Shown: positions 1 through 57,517, numbered from the stretch's first letter. The stretch: 64,000 nucleotides of DNA from Halocaridina rubra (GCA_037179515.1 JAXCGZ010005693.1:142501-206500); one strand, 5' to 3'. The notes: generated from the letters alone by a model not told the origin. Made by a program: numbers and translations.

Positions 1-2323
1 GATGAGCCATCACTACTTGATCTAGTGTTCACAGATAATGTGTTGGATATTGAAAATATTGAGTATGAACCACCAATTGGAAAGAGTGACCACTGTGTGT
101 TGTTGATGGAGTATATCATTGAAGATATTCTTCCTGAGAGTAGAGGCACTGAGGACATGAGGAGGAACTTTCCGAAAGGAGATTACACCAAAATGAATGA
201 GCTTTTTGCAGTTATTGACTGGAGAACCTTATTTTACAACAAATCTGTACAAGAAATGTATGACATCTTTTGTGAGAAATAGGGGAAGATAGTAGATTGC
301 TGCATACCTGTCACCAAAGTAGGTGTAATTCATGCCAGAGAGAAATGGTTCGATAATAGGTGTAAAAGAGCTAAGGAGTGGAGAGACAAATGCTGGAAAA
401 GGCATAGGAGGAGAAAAAACATAAATGCCTGGCAAACCTACAAAAGAGCAAGAAATGACTACCTAAGTAAAAGGAGAGAGGCAGAGAGAGACTATGAGAG
501 GGACATCACCAGGAAGGCTAAAGAACATCCCAAGCTTTTCCACAGCTTTATCAGAGGAAAACTGAAGGTAAAAGAACAGGTTTTAAGGCTAAAGAGAGCG
601 GATGGAAGCATCACTGAGACGGATGAAGAGATCTGCAAAGAATTGAACAAGGAGTTTCAGTCAGTATTTACAGTAGAAAATACCCCACCCCCTCAGATTG
701 CAGTGATAGAAGCTCAAGGGCCGGTATTAGAGAACATCAACCTTACAGCCACAGAGGTATGCAAAGCGCTGATGGATTTAGATGTTCATAAAGCTACAGG
801 TCCTGATGACATATCCCCTCATGTGCTTAAAAAATGCGCAAACTCAATATCAGTGGCACTAAGTATCATATTTAAAAAGTCACTGGAGTCAGGGGAGATT
901 CCAAGATGCTGGAAACAAGCAAATGTGATACCTATCTTCAAAAAGGGAAGGAGGGATACGGCTCTGAACTATAGACCAGTTTCCTTGACCAGCATAGTTT
1001 GCAAAGTTATGGAGAAACTACTAAGGAAACATATCTCTCTTCACTTGGAATCCTTCAACTTTTTGTCAGTGAGGCAACGGCTTCAGAGAAGGTAGATCAA
1101 CAGTAACAAACTTATTAGAATTTTATGATGAGGTAAGCCGAATCTTACAGGAAAGAGAGGGCTGGGCAGATTGCATATTCCTAAACTTCCAGAAAGCGTT
1201 TGACACTGTTCCACATGGGAGACTTATTAGGAAGCTGCAATCAATGGCTAGAATAGGTGGAAATGTTTTAGAATGGATAAAAACTTACTTAGAAGGAAGG
1301 GAACAGAGGGTTAGAGTAAGACAATCAGTGTCTGAATGGAGAAGAGTTAGTAGTGGAGTTCCACAGGGTTCAGTTTTAGGGCCACTTTTGTTCCTTGTAT
1401 ATGTAAATGACCTACCAGAGTCTGTAAATTCATTCATGAATATGTTTGCAGATGATGCAAAGATTGTGAAGAAAGTAAAAAACGAGAACAATGGTAGAGA
1501 ACTTCAGGAGGATCTAAATAATCTGCATGAGTGGTCAGAAAAGTGGCTAATGAAATTCAATACTTCAAAATGTAAGGTAATGAGAATGGGTACAAGTGCA
1601 AGAAGGCCCAAGCTTGACTACTCGGTGGCTGGAGTACAACTTCAAGAGACAGAAAATGAGAGAGATCTAGGAGTAAACATACTGGCAAATTTGTCTCCAG
1701 AAATACATATAAATGGCATAGTAAGGGCAGCATATGCATTCTTATCAAATGTAAGGGTAGCCTTCAGGCACATGGACAAGGAAATGTTCAGAAATATTTA
1801 TATAACCTATGTGAGGCCAAAACTCGAATATGCAGCCCCCTTTTGGAATCCGCACTTGAAAAAGCACATAGCTAAGCTTGAAAAAGTTCAAAGACATGCC
1901 ACGAAACTGGTGCCAGAAATACGCAATCTCAGTTATGATGAGAGGCTGAGGGAATTAGACTTACCATCACTCGAAGCTAGAAGAGTGAGGGGGGATATGG
2001 TGACAGTCTTTAAATTCCTTCATGGTTATGATAGAGTGGATAGGGATCGATATTTTGATATGGCTGGCTCTAGAACTAGAGGTCATAGTTTGAAGCTTCG
2101 TAAGAAAACTTCTTTGCAGGATGTAAGGAAATACTTTTTCAGTGTAAGAGCAGTTGGAATTCGCTAAGCGAGGAGGTAATTAATGTTATCTCAATCCATA
2201 GTTTTAAGGACAGGTATGATAAGTATCACTAAGTATAAAATGGAACCGATGAGGAGACGGGAAGATACGAGCTTTGGGCTCTTTCCCGTAAACACAATTA
2301 GGTAATCACAATTAGGTAATCAC
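1..2323 (+). mobile_element. LINE-A copy A1 (non-LTR, CR1/L2-like), runs off the left edge
   Basis: Encodes the end of an endonuclease domain (EPSLLDLVFTDN, GKSDHCVLL) and then reverse transcriptase with SSGVPQGSVLGPLLFLVYVN and the catalytic MFADDAK. It is broken by a TAG at 280-282 (TAT in the other copies), by a 2-bp deletion near 1079 (GGCAACGG where others have GGCAACATGG) and by a small deletion near 2152. The 3' UTR (about 2234-2323) holds ATGGAACCGATGAGGAGACG and ends in repeats of ATTAGGTAATCAC. The CR1/L2-like assignment rests on the RT style and the short tandem 3' repeats, and is tentative. Confidence 0.9.
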
Positions 2324-3296
2324 CATCAACACAACATACACTCCCTGAAAGCTATTTGGGAGAGCCCTGGATCTTCCTTGGGATTACTTAATGACTCGGG
2401 CCTGTTCGGCAATGCAGCTCAGGAAGAGCCAACAACAGACCTGCTATTTCTACATCTTGGTATGTGAGGACCCTTGGAGATACAAACATCAGTAATGCCA
2501 TCCTCCATGGTAAGCTGTGGCCAGTTCTTCTAGCTTATAGGGCATGTGACTTAACGTTGGAAAAAAACTAAATATACCATATTCTAAACAACTTAAGGAA
2601 ATTTTAGAAAAATTTGTACGAAAATACTGAGGACAGAAGGACGAAAGATCAATATGGCAACATATTTAGAAAAAGTGAAGCATGTGTAAATAATGACAGT
2701 TATCTGCAGTCTTTCTGTTTATTCTATCAAAATTTTAATAATTTTCCTACAATTATACTGACAGGTTGAGATAAAAGTGCTTTCCATAAAAATATGACAC
2801 AAGTATAAAGTGCAGTGATATATGTAAGAATCAATTACAAAAATATCCAGGATACTGAGCTGTGACAGAGCAACTGTATAAAATACCATAAAGATCTTTA
2901 ATTAAAAGAAATGCAAGGGAAATATCTAAAATAATATAAAAATGTTTACATGAATAAAAAATTTAGTAATTTAAGATTACAAAATCTAATAAAAATATAG
3001 GCATTAGTAAAATTCAATTCAATTGTCTACATAAAAAGTTATGACTCACATTCAATTAAAATGTCTACATAAAAAATGCTACGTTAAATACCAATAACAT
3101 GTCTTGATAATAAGGAACAAATAAAAAGGCAACAAAATTTCTGAATATCTATTGGAAGTCCATACAAAAGCTATAAAGAACAGGAATGATAGGTGGTATC
3201 AGTTACATATCTGTATAAACTAGACTAGATCTAAACTTAACTAAATAAAGGAAAGAACTCATTAACAACCAGTTAATTCATCTTTTGTAGTGGTAT
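2324..3296. other. No gene seen; AT-rich intergenic sequence
   Basis: No ORF, splice structure or RNA motif was recognised. The first 200 bases, after the LINE-A tail, are less AT-rich and may belong to another repeat that I cannot name. Confidence 0.4.
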
Positions 3297-3410
3297 CACA
3301 CCTGCATTCCCAGATGTACCATACTTGCATTCCCAGATGCATCACACCCACATTCCCAACCGTACCACATCCGCATTCCTAGGTGTACAACACCCACATT
3401 CCCAAAGTTA
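3297..3410. repeat. Minisatellite, ~24-bp unit, about 4-5 copies
   Basis: Degenerate tandem units of the type CACACCTGCATTCCCAGATG plus a few bases. GCATTCCCAG, ACATTCCCAA and GCATTCCTAG recur at about 24-bp spacing. Confidence 0.6.
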
Positions 3411-3904
3411 GAGCTGACTGATGAAATGCGGGCGCAATAGGCTTGCAATTCCACCTTTCCCACTCTTGCCATAAAATAATTGGCAGGGGAAGCAAAGTAG
3501 AGCATGGCATGGTATAATGATGCCTTGAAACTTCAAAACTACCCTGCTAACTTCAGTAGGTTGAGCCGTTTGTTTAAAAAGAAAAAAAAGTAAATATACT
3601 GGTAATTACTGAAGTCTTTCCTTTGTGACATACAGACGTATGCTGTACTACTTTCAATGTTATTGATACAATAATAGTGCATTTTTTGTAATTACTAAAA
3701 AATAAAATTCTAATTTGCAATACTCTGTTACTAGGTTGATCTGATGATGCCTATACTTACAACTATATTTTTTAATTTTCTATCAATATATTTTATTTAC
3801 TGAAAACTAAATATTATGGGAAAATAATGTTCACCGAAGATAACGAAAGACTTTAATTTATGAATATGTATAGGTTCTGATTTTTATATACAGTACTAGC
3901 GACC

Positions 3905-4145
3905 CTTTTTCATATAGCCTCCTGGCTAGTACAGTGGTAACGCGCTGGCCTCGCATTCGCGAGGTCGACGGATCGCGCCTCGTCCAGGCAAGAGAGTTTA
4001 AGCTGTTTACTGGGGAGGTTACTGCTGTGGCTGGCACCACAGTGGGGGGTTGGGGCCTGTGCCGGTTGGCGACCACCCTATGGGTCCTCCATGACCCGTT
4101 CCACCCATCCGTGGGTGGAGAATCTAAAAAAATTTTCATATAGTT
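3905..4145 (+). mobile_element. tRNA-derived SINE
   Basis: The head CTGGCTAGTACAGTGGTAAC contains a Pol III box A (TAGTACAGTGG). A GC-rich hairpin (CCTCGCATTCGCGAGG) follows, then a box-B-like GATCGCGCC with one mismatch. The GC-rich body ends in an A/T-rich tail (AAAAAAATTTT). It stands out sharply from AT-rich surroundings. Confidence 0.65.
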
Positions 4146-5284
4146 TCATGTTTTCATCATTTTATTTACATTACTAAAAATAAAATATCATGAGAAAATA
4201 ATCCTGTGGAGATTGCAATTTGCACTTATTTATGGAGAACACATAGGTGCTTGGTAAATATCAATATTCTTTCAGAGATTTCTGTATTAGTTAATATTTC
4301 TCACCTTTTTGGTTTTAAGAAAATTTTAAATTTTTCCCGGATAGTATCTGAACATAATTACACAGCATTATGATTAACTCCATTATATTTTAAACAAATA
4401 TACAATATAATGAAAATACACTCACCATTTCCAAGATACAATTTAATTCTACTGATACGACTGTCCCATATATTTTTCTTCCGATTTATGTATCCTGGTT
4501 ACCTCTTCTCAATTTTTACATGTCAGTTTTCATTGAAAAAGATTATGCAAAACAATGCTATTGTTTTTAATTACAAAATAATCTGACAACATGAAAAACT
4601 CTGCAGCTTGCAACATTATGCACAGTAGCCAGCATGATAAGTATTCTTATTATTTTAACATGTCACATTTTGCTGAAGTCAGTGGGATGGCCACAAATAT
4701 ACAATAAATGGAAGACACCAGTACTTTAACATACCCTGCGCAACTCCACCTCTTCTATCAGCTGTCATGTAGAGAGGAATAAACGTTCATGATAGAAGGG
4801 AATGTCGTCCATCCATTGCTATCCTGTCCCTTTCATTCATCGAGAAGGAGGTGGAGAAGGAGAAGAAATAGAAGAAGAAGAAAGGTTGGAGTTAGGGTAT
4901 TAAGGTTGGTTGCGCAAGTAAATAAAACCTCCGTCAGGTGGTCTGGTTAATAACTGTCAAGTTACATGAAACAACTGAGACAAACTTCAGTAACATGTCT
5001 ACAAAAAATAAAATCTCTAAACCAAAGTTTAGAAAACATTTTTCATTTCATATATTACATAAAATATCACAGTAAAGAATAAAAAAGGAAATTTTCATAT
5101 GAGTCAGTTTCGTTTCAGCAGAATAATATCGTAGCAAACTAATTACTAATAAATAGTCTGGTATTTCAGTGGAGGGAATAAATTTTGCTCTTCTGTTTAT
5201 TTGTAAAAAAGCATAAAAATGGCATATCTATAGTAATAGGAGAGAAAATGCCATTTCCACATTCTCTGAATGACATACGAGCCA
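4146..5284. other. No gene seen; AT-rich intergenic sequence
   Basis: AT-rich sequence with no convincing ORF. A purine-rich GAAGAAG stretch lies near 4845-4890. Confidence 0.4.
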
Positions 5285-5447
5285 AATTACCCTGTAAGAG
5301 ACAAAATTGTGGCAACTCTTTATCCCAAAGGAAGTAAGAGGAGTGATCGGTGTATATTAGCTTCTGGTGAATTTTTGTGCATTGACTTGGCCATCCCGTT
5401 TACAAGGGGTCCGCAGCCACTGTATATGTAGATGTATATATGTAAAT
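5285..5447 (+). repeat. Interspersed repeat S2 (SINE-like)
   Basis: Shares TTTATCCC-AAGGA-GTAAGAGGAG, TTAGCTTCTGGTGA, TTGACT-GGCCA and a TATATGTA-rich 3' tail with copies at 13560-13765 and 16925-17130, and partly with 61190-61490. LINE-C begins directly after its tail. Confidence 0.55.
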
Positions 5448-7438
5448 TATGAGGTGGATCGAGGATGGAAGAGACAGTGAAAGATGTGAATGGACACATG
5501 TTAAGAGGGAACGATGCAAGGAAAAGATGGGCAGAATATTTTGAATGCTTGCTGAATGTTGAGGAAGATAGAGAGGCAGCTATAGTGGCAGTGGGAGGGG
5601 TTCAAGGGCCAGTAATGGGAGATGAAAATGAGAGAGAGATTACAAGAGAGGAGGTGAAAAGGGCATTGTATGAAGCGAAAGCAGGTAAAGCACCTGGAAT
5701 GGATGGTGTGAGAGCGGAGATGTTGAAAGAAGGGGGTGTGACTGCATTGGAATGGTTAGTGAGAGTGTTTAATATAAGCTTTATGTTGTCATTGGTGCCA
5801 GTGGATTGGGTGATTGCCTGTATAGTGCCCCTATACAAAGGTAAGGGAGATATGTATGAATGCAGTAATTTTAGGGGTATAAGTTTGTTGAGTGTGATAG
5901 GAAAAGTGTATGGTAGGATACTGGTTAATAGGATTAGGGATAAGACAGAATATGTGATCGCGGAAGTGCAGAGTGGTTTTAGGAGAGGTAGAGGTTGTAT
6001 AGATCAGATTTTTATAGTTAGGCAGTTATGTGAGAAATATTTAGCAAAGGGTAAGGATGTGTATTTTGCATTTTTGGATCTGGAGAAAGCATATGATAGA
6101 GTTGATAGAGAGGCTATGTGGAATGTTTTGAGATTATATGGAATCAATGGTAAATTGTTGTATGCAGTGAAGAGTTTGTATGAGGGTAGTAGAGCTTGTG
6201 TTAGGGTAGGGAATGAAGTGAGTGAGTGGTTTCCAGTGAGTGTGGGACTGAGACAGGGATGTGTGATGTCACCATGGCTGTTCAATTTGTATATTGATGG
6301 AGTTGTAAGAGAGGTGAATGAGCGAGTGCGTGGTCGAGGTTTGAGAATGGTAGATGGGGATGATAACGAGTGGGAGCTGAATCAGTTGCTGTTTGCAGAT
6401 GATACTGTGGTGGTGGCAGATTCAGAGGAGAAGCTGTGTCAGTTAGTGTCAGAATTTGGAATGGTGTGTGAGAGAAGGAAGCTGCGAGTGAATGTGGGAA
6501 AGAGTAAGGTTATGAGGTGTACAAGAAATGAGGATGGCGCTGGATTGAATGTTATGTTGAATGGAGAGACACTTGAGGAGGTTAATCAGTTTAAGTATTT
6601 AGGCTCGGTTATAGCTGCAAATGGTGGAGTGGAAGCAGATGTGTGTCACAGAGTGAATGAAGGATGTAAAGTGTTGGGTGCATTGAAAGGAGTGATGAAG
6701 AATAGAGGGTTGGAAATGAATGTTAAGAAAGTTTTGTATGAGAAAGTGCTTGTGCCAACTGTGATGTATGGATCAGAGTTATGGGGTATGAAAGTAAGTG
6801 AGAGACGGAAACTAAATGTGTTTGAGATGAAATGCCTGAGGAGTATGATTGGTGTATCTCGATTGGATAGGGTTAGGAATGAAGTGGTGAGAGCAAGAAC
6901 GGGTGTGAGGAGAGAAATTGCTGCCAGAGTAGATATGAATGTTCTGAGATGGTTTGGCCATGTGGAAAGGATGGATGATGAAAGGCTGCTGAAAAAGGTG
7001 ATGAATGCGAGAGTTGATGGGAGAAATGCTAGAGGGAGGCCTAGGTTTGGATGGATGAATGGAGTAAGGAGAGCCCTGAATGATAGGAGGATGGATGTGA
7101 GGGAAGCAAACGAGCGCGCTAGGAATAGGAATGAGTGGCGAGCGATTGTGACGCAGCTCTGATGGGCATCTGCTGTTACCACGGGGCTGCATCTCACAGA
7201 GATAGCCCTGTGGTAGGGGCAGTAGGAGGACCTGGCAGTTGTGAAGCGACACAGGTTGTGGAAGAGCCGGGAGGATGGGCTGTGGCACTCCAGCAGTGCC
7301 ATTTGAACGGTCGCTAGCTCCCTCGTCATTGCCCATAGAGCAAAGGAATCCCCCTATTTGTTTTCCTTTCTTGATGTCGGCTACCCCCCAATTAAAGGGG
7401 GAAACAGCCAAGGTATATGTATGTATGTATGTATGAGG
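5448..7438 (+). mobile_element. LINE-C, 5'-truncated non-LTR retrotransposon with intact RT ORF
   Basis: Starts within the pre-RT linker, so the endonuclease is missing, and ends in a (TATG)n tail (about 7412-7434). TATGAGG occurs at both ends (5448-5454 and 7432-7438), which may be a short target-site duplication or chance, since it overlaps the tail. The 3' UTR is GC-rich. The long intact ORF suggests a recent insertion. Confidence 0.8.
5465..7162 (+). CDS. Reverse transcriptase of LINE-C (565 aa, intact but 5'-truncated)
   Basis: Reverse transcriptase of a non-LTR retrotransposon. Seen in order: a pre-RT segment (RKRWAEYFECLLN, about 20-33), RT block AGKAPGMDG (about 74-82), NFRGISLLSVIGKVYGRIL (about 133-151), FLDLEKAYDRVDRE (about 205), VGLRQGCVMSPWLFNLYIDG (about 258-277), catalytic LLFADDTVVVADS (about 305), FKYLGSVI (about 377) and a C-terminal HVERMDDERLLKK/RGRPRFGW region. 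No stop or frameshift is present. The ATG is simply the first Met, since the copy lacks its true 5' end and endonuclease. The clade (RTE-like or Jockey-like) cannot be fixed by eye. Confidence 0.85.
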   Translation: MEETVKDVNGHMLRGNDARKRWAEYFECLLNVEEDREAAIVAVGGVQGPVMGDENEREITREEVKRALYEAKAGKAPGMDGVRAEMLKEGGVTALEWLVRVFNISFMLSLVPVDWVIACIVPLYKGKGDMYECSNFRGISLLSVIGKVYGRILVNRIRDKTEYVIAEVQSGFRRGRGCIDQIFIVRQLCEKYLAKGKDVYFAFLDLEKAYDRVDREAMWNVLRLYGINGKLLYAVKSLYEGSRACVRVGNEVSEWFPVSVGLRQGCVMSPWLFNLYIDGVVREVNERVRGRGLRMVDGDDNEWELNQLLFADDTVVVADSEEKLCQLVSEFGMVCERRKLRVNVGKSKVMRCTRNEDGAGLNVMLNGETLEEVNQFKYLGSVIAANGGVEADVCHRVNEGCKVLGALKGVMKNRGLEMNVKKVLYEKVLVPTVMYGSELWGMKVSERRKLNVFEMKCLRSMIGVSRLDRVRNEVVRARTGVRREIAARVDMNVLRWFGHVERMDDERLLKKVMNARVDGRNARGRPRFGWMNGVRRALNDRRMDVREANERARNRNEWRAIVTQL

Positions 7439-7564
7439 AGGAGTAGAAGGGGCTGAAAATCTCTATCTACCACAGTAGTTTTGTTGCAGCAAATGAAAAA
7501 AAAAAATGGACAGAAAAATAAAGTTAATAAGAGTTTGAAGAGGCAATGTAAATTTTATTCTTTT

Positions 7565-9960
7565 ACATGAAAAAAAACATTAAGATGAAGGAGAAGAAAA
7601 AAGTTATGGACAAGGTAGAGTGAGGTAATGATACACATAGGAAAATGACACTGAAAGAATAGAGTACTGAGGACCTAGGGATATGGCAGGATTAGGCCCC
7701 GAGATGACAATAGATCCGCTTTTTGAGGGAAGATAGGTTATAAGAATTAGGAAAGACAGAAGGAGGAAGAGCGTTCGAGAGTCTGGAGGTAGATGGAAAA
7801 AAAGCAGTCAATTGGCAAGTGTTACGAGGCCTCGGCAGTGGGGGAGGGATGCAACCCGTCAACTCATCAGAGCAGTGGTAGAAGTAGTAGCGATAGAAAG
7901 GAGAAAGGGATAATACCTTATGGCAAAGAGAACGAGAATCCAGATTAGAAGTAGGAGCAGGGTCATTAATAAGTCTGACTGCCTTAGATTCAACCATATC
8001 AAGGAGATAACTATAAGAAGAAGCACCCCAGATGTGTGAGCAGTATTCTAAGCAGGGACTGATAAGACCTTTTTAGATTTTAAGTAACTGTAAAGTTAAA
8101 TTAATGACAAAAAAGAAATAAAAACCCCATTTTTTTGGATGCAGATTTAAAATTTGGAGTATATGATTCCTCCAAGACAAGTTAGAGACTATATGGATTC
8201 CTAAAATGTTGAAAGACTTAAGAGGGTATATTTCGTTAGTTTCAAAGACAAAAGGCTTTCAGGAGGAGAAGAAGATAAAGAGATAGCAAGAAACTGTGTC
8301 TTGGAGGCATTAAATTTTACTAAATTTTGGGTGCACTACTCATAAAACCTCTTCAAATCGAGTTGAAAGTAGAAGAAAGAGTGATACGAGACTGATTACA
8401 AATAGCAGATGAAGGTTGTGAAGAAAAAGCAGTGGAAAAATGAAAGGTAGAATCATCAGCAAAGGCATGAAGAAGAGAGGAAGATAGGGACTGGAGATCA
8501 TTGGTGAAGAGAAGGAACAGAGTAGGTGAAAGAACATAGCCCTGTGGACACCACTGGTGCCAGGAAATGGGCTACATGTTGCACCGTCAACAACCACAGA
8601 TATAAAACGGTCAGAAAGAAAACTGGAAATCAGAGACCAGAGAGAAGGGGTAAAGCCATAGGCAGGGAGCTTGGCCAACAGAGCCTTGTGACAGACTGAG
8701 TCAAAAGCCTTTGAGATATCAAGAGCGGCAACAAAGGAGTTCCCATACTTCCACAGAGGAGATGACCATACATGAGTAAGATAGGACAGGTCACTGGTGG
8801 ACATTGCCTTGCGGAAGCCCCAATGGTGATCAGGCAGAAATGAGTTAGCTTCAAGACATTTCAAGAGGTGAGCAAGGAGCAAAGTTTTAAAAACTTTAGC
8901 AACAGAAGAGGTTAGGGCAATAGGTCGGTAGTTTGAAAGAATAGAGCAGTCACCCTTCCTAGGAACAGGTTGAACTACAGCATGCTTCCAAGATGAAGGA
9001 TAGAGCTAAGGACCAGAAACATTTGTTAGTGGGAGAGGAGTTAAGGTCATCATATTTCCTGCTTTTAAAGGAAATCTCAGACCTTTGAGTCTGAACAGTA
9101 CCAGCGATTTCTAGCTACAATAAAAGCAGAGTGAGCTAATTCATAAGAGGCTTGGTACGACCGGTGCCCGATCCCTGGCCTGAACACACATGGAGCATGC
9201 ATAGTCAAACCAAAAATTAGGGGGAGAAAAAGTTTCATAAAGGAGGGGATGTATGCCTCCATTCCAAAGATTATAATCTTGGCAACTTATAGGGCTACCT
9301 GATCAAGGTTGCGAGACCGAAAGCAGTAGTCATCCCATGGGAAGTCAAAGAGAAAGTTGCGTAAATTTTCATGTTGGGTACGCTCGAAGTGCTAAAGGCG
9401 GCGCTGAGTAGGAGGGATTGGTAGTGGGGGAGCGAAAATGGAAGAGACTGATATCATAGAGTGGTCAGATTTACCAAAAGGGGGAAGCACAGAATAAGAG
9501 TAGCTTGAAGGGTTAGAAGTAAAAAATAGGTCAAGAGTGTTTGCAGCATGTTCGTGACGATCAAGAACGCGAGTAGGATGTTTGATAATTTGCTCCAGAT
9601 CGTGAGTAATAGAGAAAGCAAGGGCCTCACTTCCTCCCATATCAGTGTGAGAAGAATTAAGCCATTCGCTGTGGTGTACATTGAAGTCTCCAGTACAGTA
9701 TAGAGAACTTTGGCATGTGGGCAAGAAGATAGCAAGGACTCATGGCAAGGGACAGACATTCAAAGAAAGACACAAAGTCGGTGGAATTTGGAGAATAGTA
9801 GCAGAAGCAAAGGAATATAGTGGTAGTGGAGAGATAGATTTACAGCAAGAGAACATCACCCAATTTGCTAAAACTGACGATATGGCGCCTTGATGGGGAG
9901 GGGGGACTTTCAAGATATCTCAGGAGGAGAGGGAAATTATAAGAAGCAAATAGAGCAAGC
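7565..9960 (-). mobile_element. LINE-B copy B1, decayed
   Basis: Reading leftwards from about 9960 it encodes endonuclease pieces (TGDFNVHHSEWLN near 9670, ANTLDLFFTSNP, GKSDHSMISV near 9480), then degenerate RT (FRKAMSTSDLSYLTHVW near 8800, ALDISKAFDSVCHKALLAKLP near 8690) and the C-terminal SKAVRLINDPA near 7970. Many frameshifts and stops break it. It is the only LINE-B copy here that reaches into the endonuclease GDFN motif. Its limits are approximate. Confidence 0.8.
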
Positions 9961-12109
9961 CACTTAGTGAGTGGGGTGGCCGAGTAACAGCACACTAGTT
10001 TTAAATCTCCTTTTTACCACAGAAGAGCAAAAAGAATGGAGCAGATGGGTAAGGTATGAAAAAGCCCTGTAACATTGCCATTCTGTTCAGCTGTGGCCAC
10101 TTTGCAGGGTTCAGCAAGATATGATAGTATGTTAAAAATGGAAACTTCTTTAGTTATCACTAAATTAAAGAAAACGCAAATAAACAAAGAGTACGTAATT
10201 TTTTAGTGCTTATACTTATTTGTGTTTACCTATTCTGTAAGTAGCAGAGTATTATAACTATTGTTTGACGTTTTGAGTCACTATTTATCCTCATTTGAAA
10301 GGGGGTGGACACTGACATTAAACTGTACTGATCTGAAGAATGTAAAGTGTCCCATATTTAAATAATTCAATTGTAACTATCCTCCTAACTTTAGCAGGTT
10401 ACGACACGTTGTTGAATGAATATAATAGCAACAGCTTTCAAATTAGTAGAGCATGGTTTATGACCATACACAAATAATGCTTCTAAAGTTTATAGAAATA
10501 AATTTACTAATTTATGTTCACCCGTTTTGCATACTACATACTACTAATAACTCGTAGTATAGAAGACCAAAATATTTTCTTTGCAATTATAAAAGTAGGA
10601 AATTACAGGAAGTTCCAAATCCTAAATATACATTAATAACAATCTCAGAGGAAGCATAAATTCCTTATTAATTATCAGTAGCAAAAGCTATACAGAAATA
10701 AATCAGTGTAAATTCAGTGGAATTATTAATAACAGTATCGAAAGCTATACAGTAATCGATCAGCATAAATTTAGTGCAAAAATATATTATTACGAATATA
10801 ATATCTTTCATACCTTCCCAAACTAAATCAGAATACAGTAAAAAAAACGAGATTGCATAATTTTTTTTATCGGTAAAGATAAAAATAACACAATAAGAAA
10901 AGAGTAGCAATGGTAACTTATAAGTTGGAACAACTCTCAAGTATATCCATCAATATGGTATAAACTCTTATGGATAAGTTAATATTCTGGACCACAAGCA
11001 TAAATGAATGCTCCTATGCGTTTATGTCAGTATACAGAAAAAAAAAGTTTCTATGATCCATGATAATTATGTTCAGACTACACACCTTCACCAAAAATAT
11101 TGTATAACACAAATTAACAACAATTACCTCTATAATAACAGTAGTACTTATCCATGATGGTAGGGGAAGAAATTATACCGCACTCATATTTTTTGCATTT
11201 CATGAGAATTGACTGAAAGAGATAGGGACACAATAACTGGCAGTGGAAGCGTGAATGGGCAGGGTATGTTGATGCCCTGTAATCATGATTATTTTGCGAT
11301 AGTTGCAGCCAAATTTATAACCACCATTTGAAAGAAAAAAAAAATTGTAATAATGAGAACAGCCATATTAATGTTCTACAAACATATAACTACACTATGT
11401 TTATTCACTTCTATCCAAGATGTCATATACAAAACTGTACTTCCAAAACTCATAATAAAAATAAAACATGGCGCTGGGTAATTATAATAATTGTGCAATG
11501 CACCCTGACTTTTATAATAATGAAAAGATGAGAGAAATTTATGAACTAAAGTGACTAACTGCAGTCACATTCAGGTTGAGAAGGAACACAAATGTCATAA
11601 CATTTTATCATGAAGATAAACGGAAGGTTCTTTTTGGTTCTGTTTTCACTCTTAGGAAGACCTCAATTTCCTCTGGGTTTACTGGCCTATAACAGTTACT
11701 GATGTAACACACAGGTATTAGATTCTCACTTACCCCGTGGGTAACCCAACTAACCCCAACCAAATCCAACCTAACCTAACCAAATCTAGCCCGTTAGTAT
11801 TGACGCATATTGAAAACTGTAAATAAAAATATATCTCATACAGGACAATAAACCCGAATATCCTTTTTACAATCATAAAAATACACCAGACAATTTTTGA
11901 TGTTATTAACATGAACCAGAATATGCTGCTATATACTAAGGCTGAATTAGTAATTCAAATAACGAGTTAACATTTCCTTACACATCAAACATTGAAATAC
12001 TTTCCTATATTTGTTTCTTCCCTATTTACTTCATTGAGATTTCATATTCCTACATGACGCCATATCCCACTTAAGATAACAAAAAGAACTGAAGCAGAAC
12101 TGACAAAAA
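9961..12109. other. No gene seen; AT-rich sequence downstream of the septin gene
   Basis: No coding sequence was recognised. It holds a SINE-S1 fragment near 10270-10320 (GAGTCACTATTTATCC) and a telomere-like patch at 11742-11783. Confidence 0.4.
11742..11783. repeat. Interstitial telomere-like (CCTAA)n patch
   Basis: Contains CCAACCTAACCTAACC with degenerate CCAACTAACCCC neighbours. The arthropod telomere unit is TTAGG/CCTAA. Confidence 0.5.
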
Positions 12110-12670
12110 TTTATTCATATCATGGCAAATAGTATCCACTGGGAGGACACAAGTTTCACCTTCCCAAAAATTCTTTTCTCACAGCAACACAACCGACAGC
12201 TTAAGTGACTGGCCAGTTATGATGAAATCATGCTGCCTCCCTTGGATCTACTGTAACATCTGTGGTCACTCTACATGATTCAGAGGGATATGGTAATTCC
12301 TAGCCCCCGAATTCCTTTTTATGCTACAATACAATAGATCACTCTAGAAGATCACCACGATAACTGGCAATAGGTCACAGTGTCATGTATATGGAAAACA
12401 AAATCAAATTCAGAATTCCTATTGATACTGATCATGACAAGTTATAGAAGTGATGAACACAATTATAACAGCTAGTAGTAAATAAAATCACAATTCTGCA
12501 ATAGGATTCTGAAGCAGAACTGATGCCCCCCACTTTTGGAAGTCCATAAATTTCATAGTTCCAACTGATACTGATTATGACAGTTTATAGAACTGATAAA
12601 CACAATTATGTTACTTAGTAGTATATAAAATCATTATACAGAAATATGACCACAAAGCAGAATAGGCAAT
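12110..12670 (-). other. Putative septin 3' UTR with AATAAA signal
   Basis: A noncoding AT-rich stretch follows the septin stop. On the minus strand AATAAA lies at 12115-12110 and is a candidate polyadenylation signal, which would give a UTR of about 550 nt. The UTR contains an imperfect direct repeat (about 12419-12500 and 12556-12636). The end point is inferred. Confidence 0.4.

Positions 12671-57517
<44,847 letters not shown>

Noticed and set aside
3858..4143. Opposed short frames near 4 kb as a gene
   Set aside because: They fall within the GC-rich tRNA-derived SINE and show no domain.
6646..7411. Long minus-strand frames opposite the LINE-C RT
   Set aside because: The plus strand has a full RT with all motifs. 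The opposite frames show no domain and are shadows.
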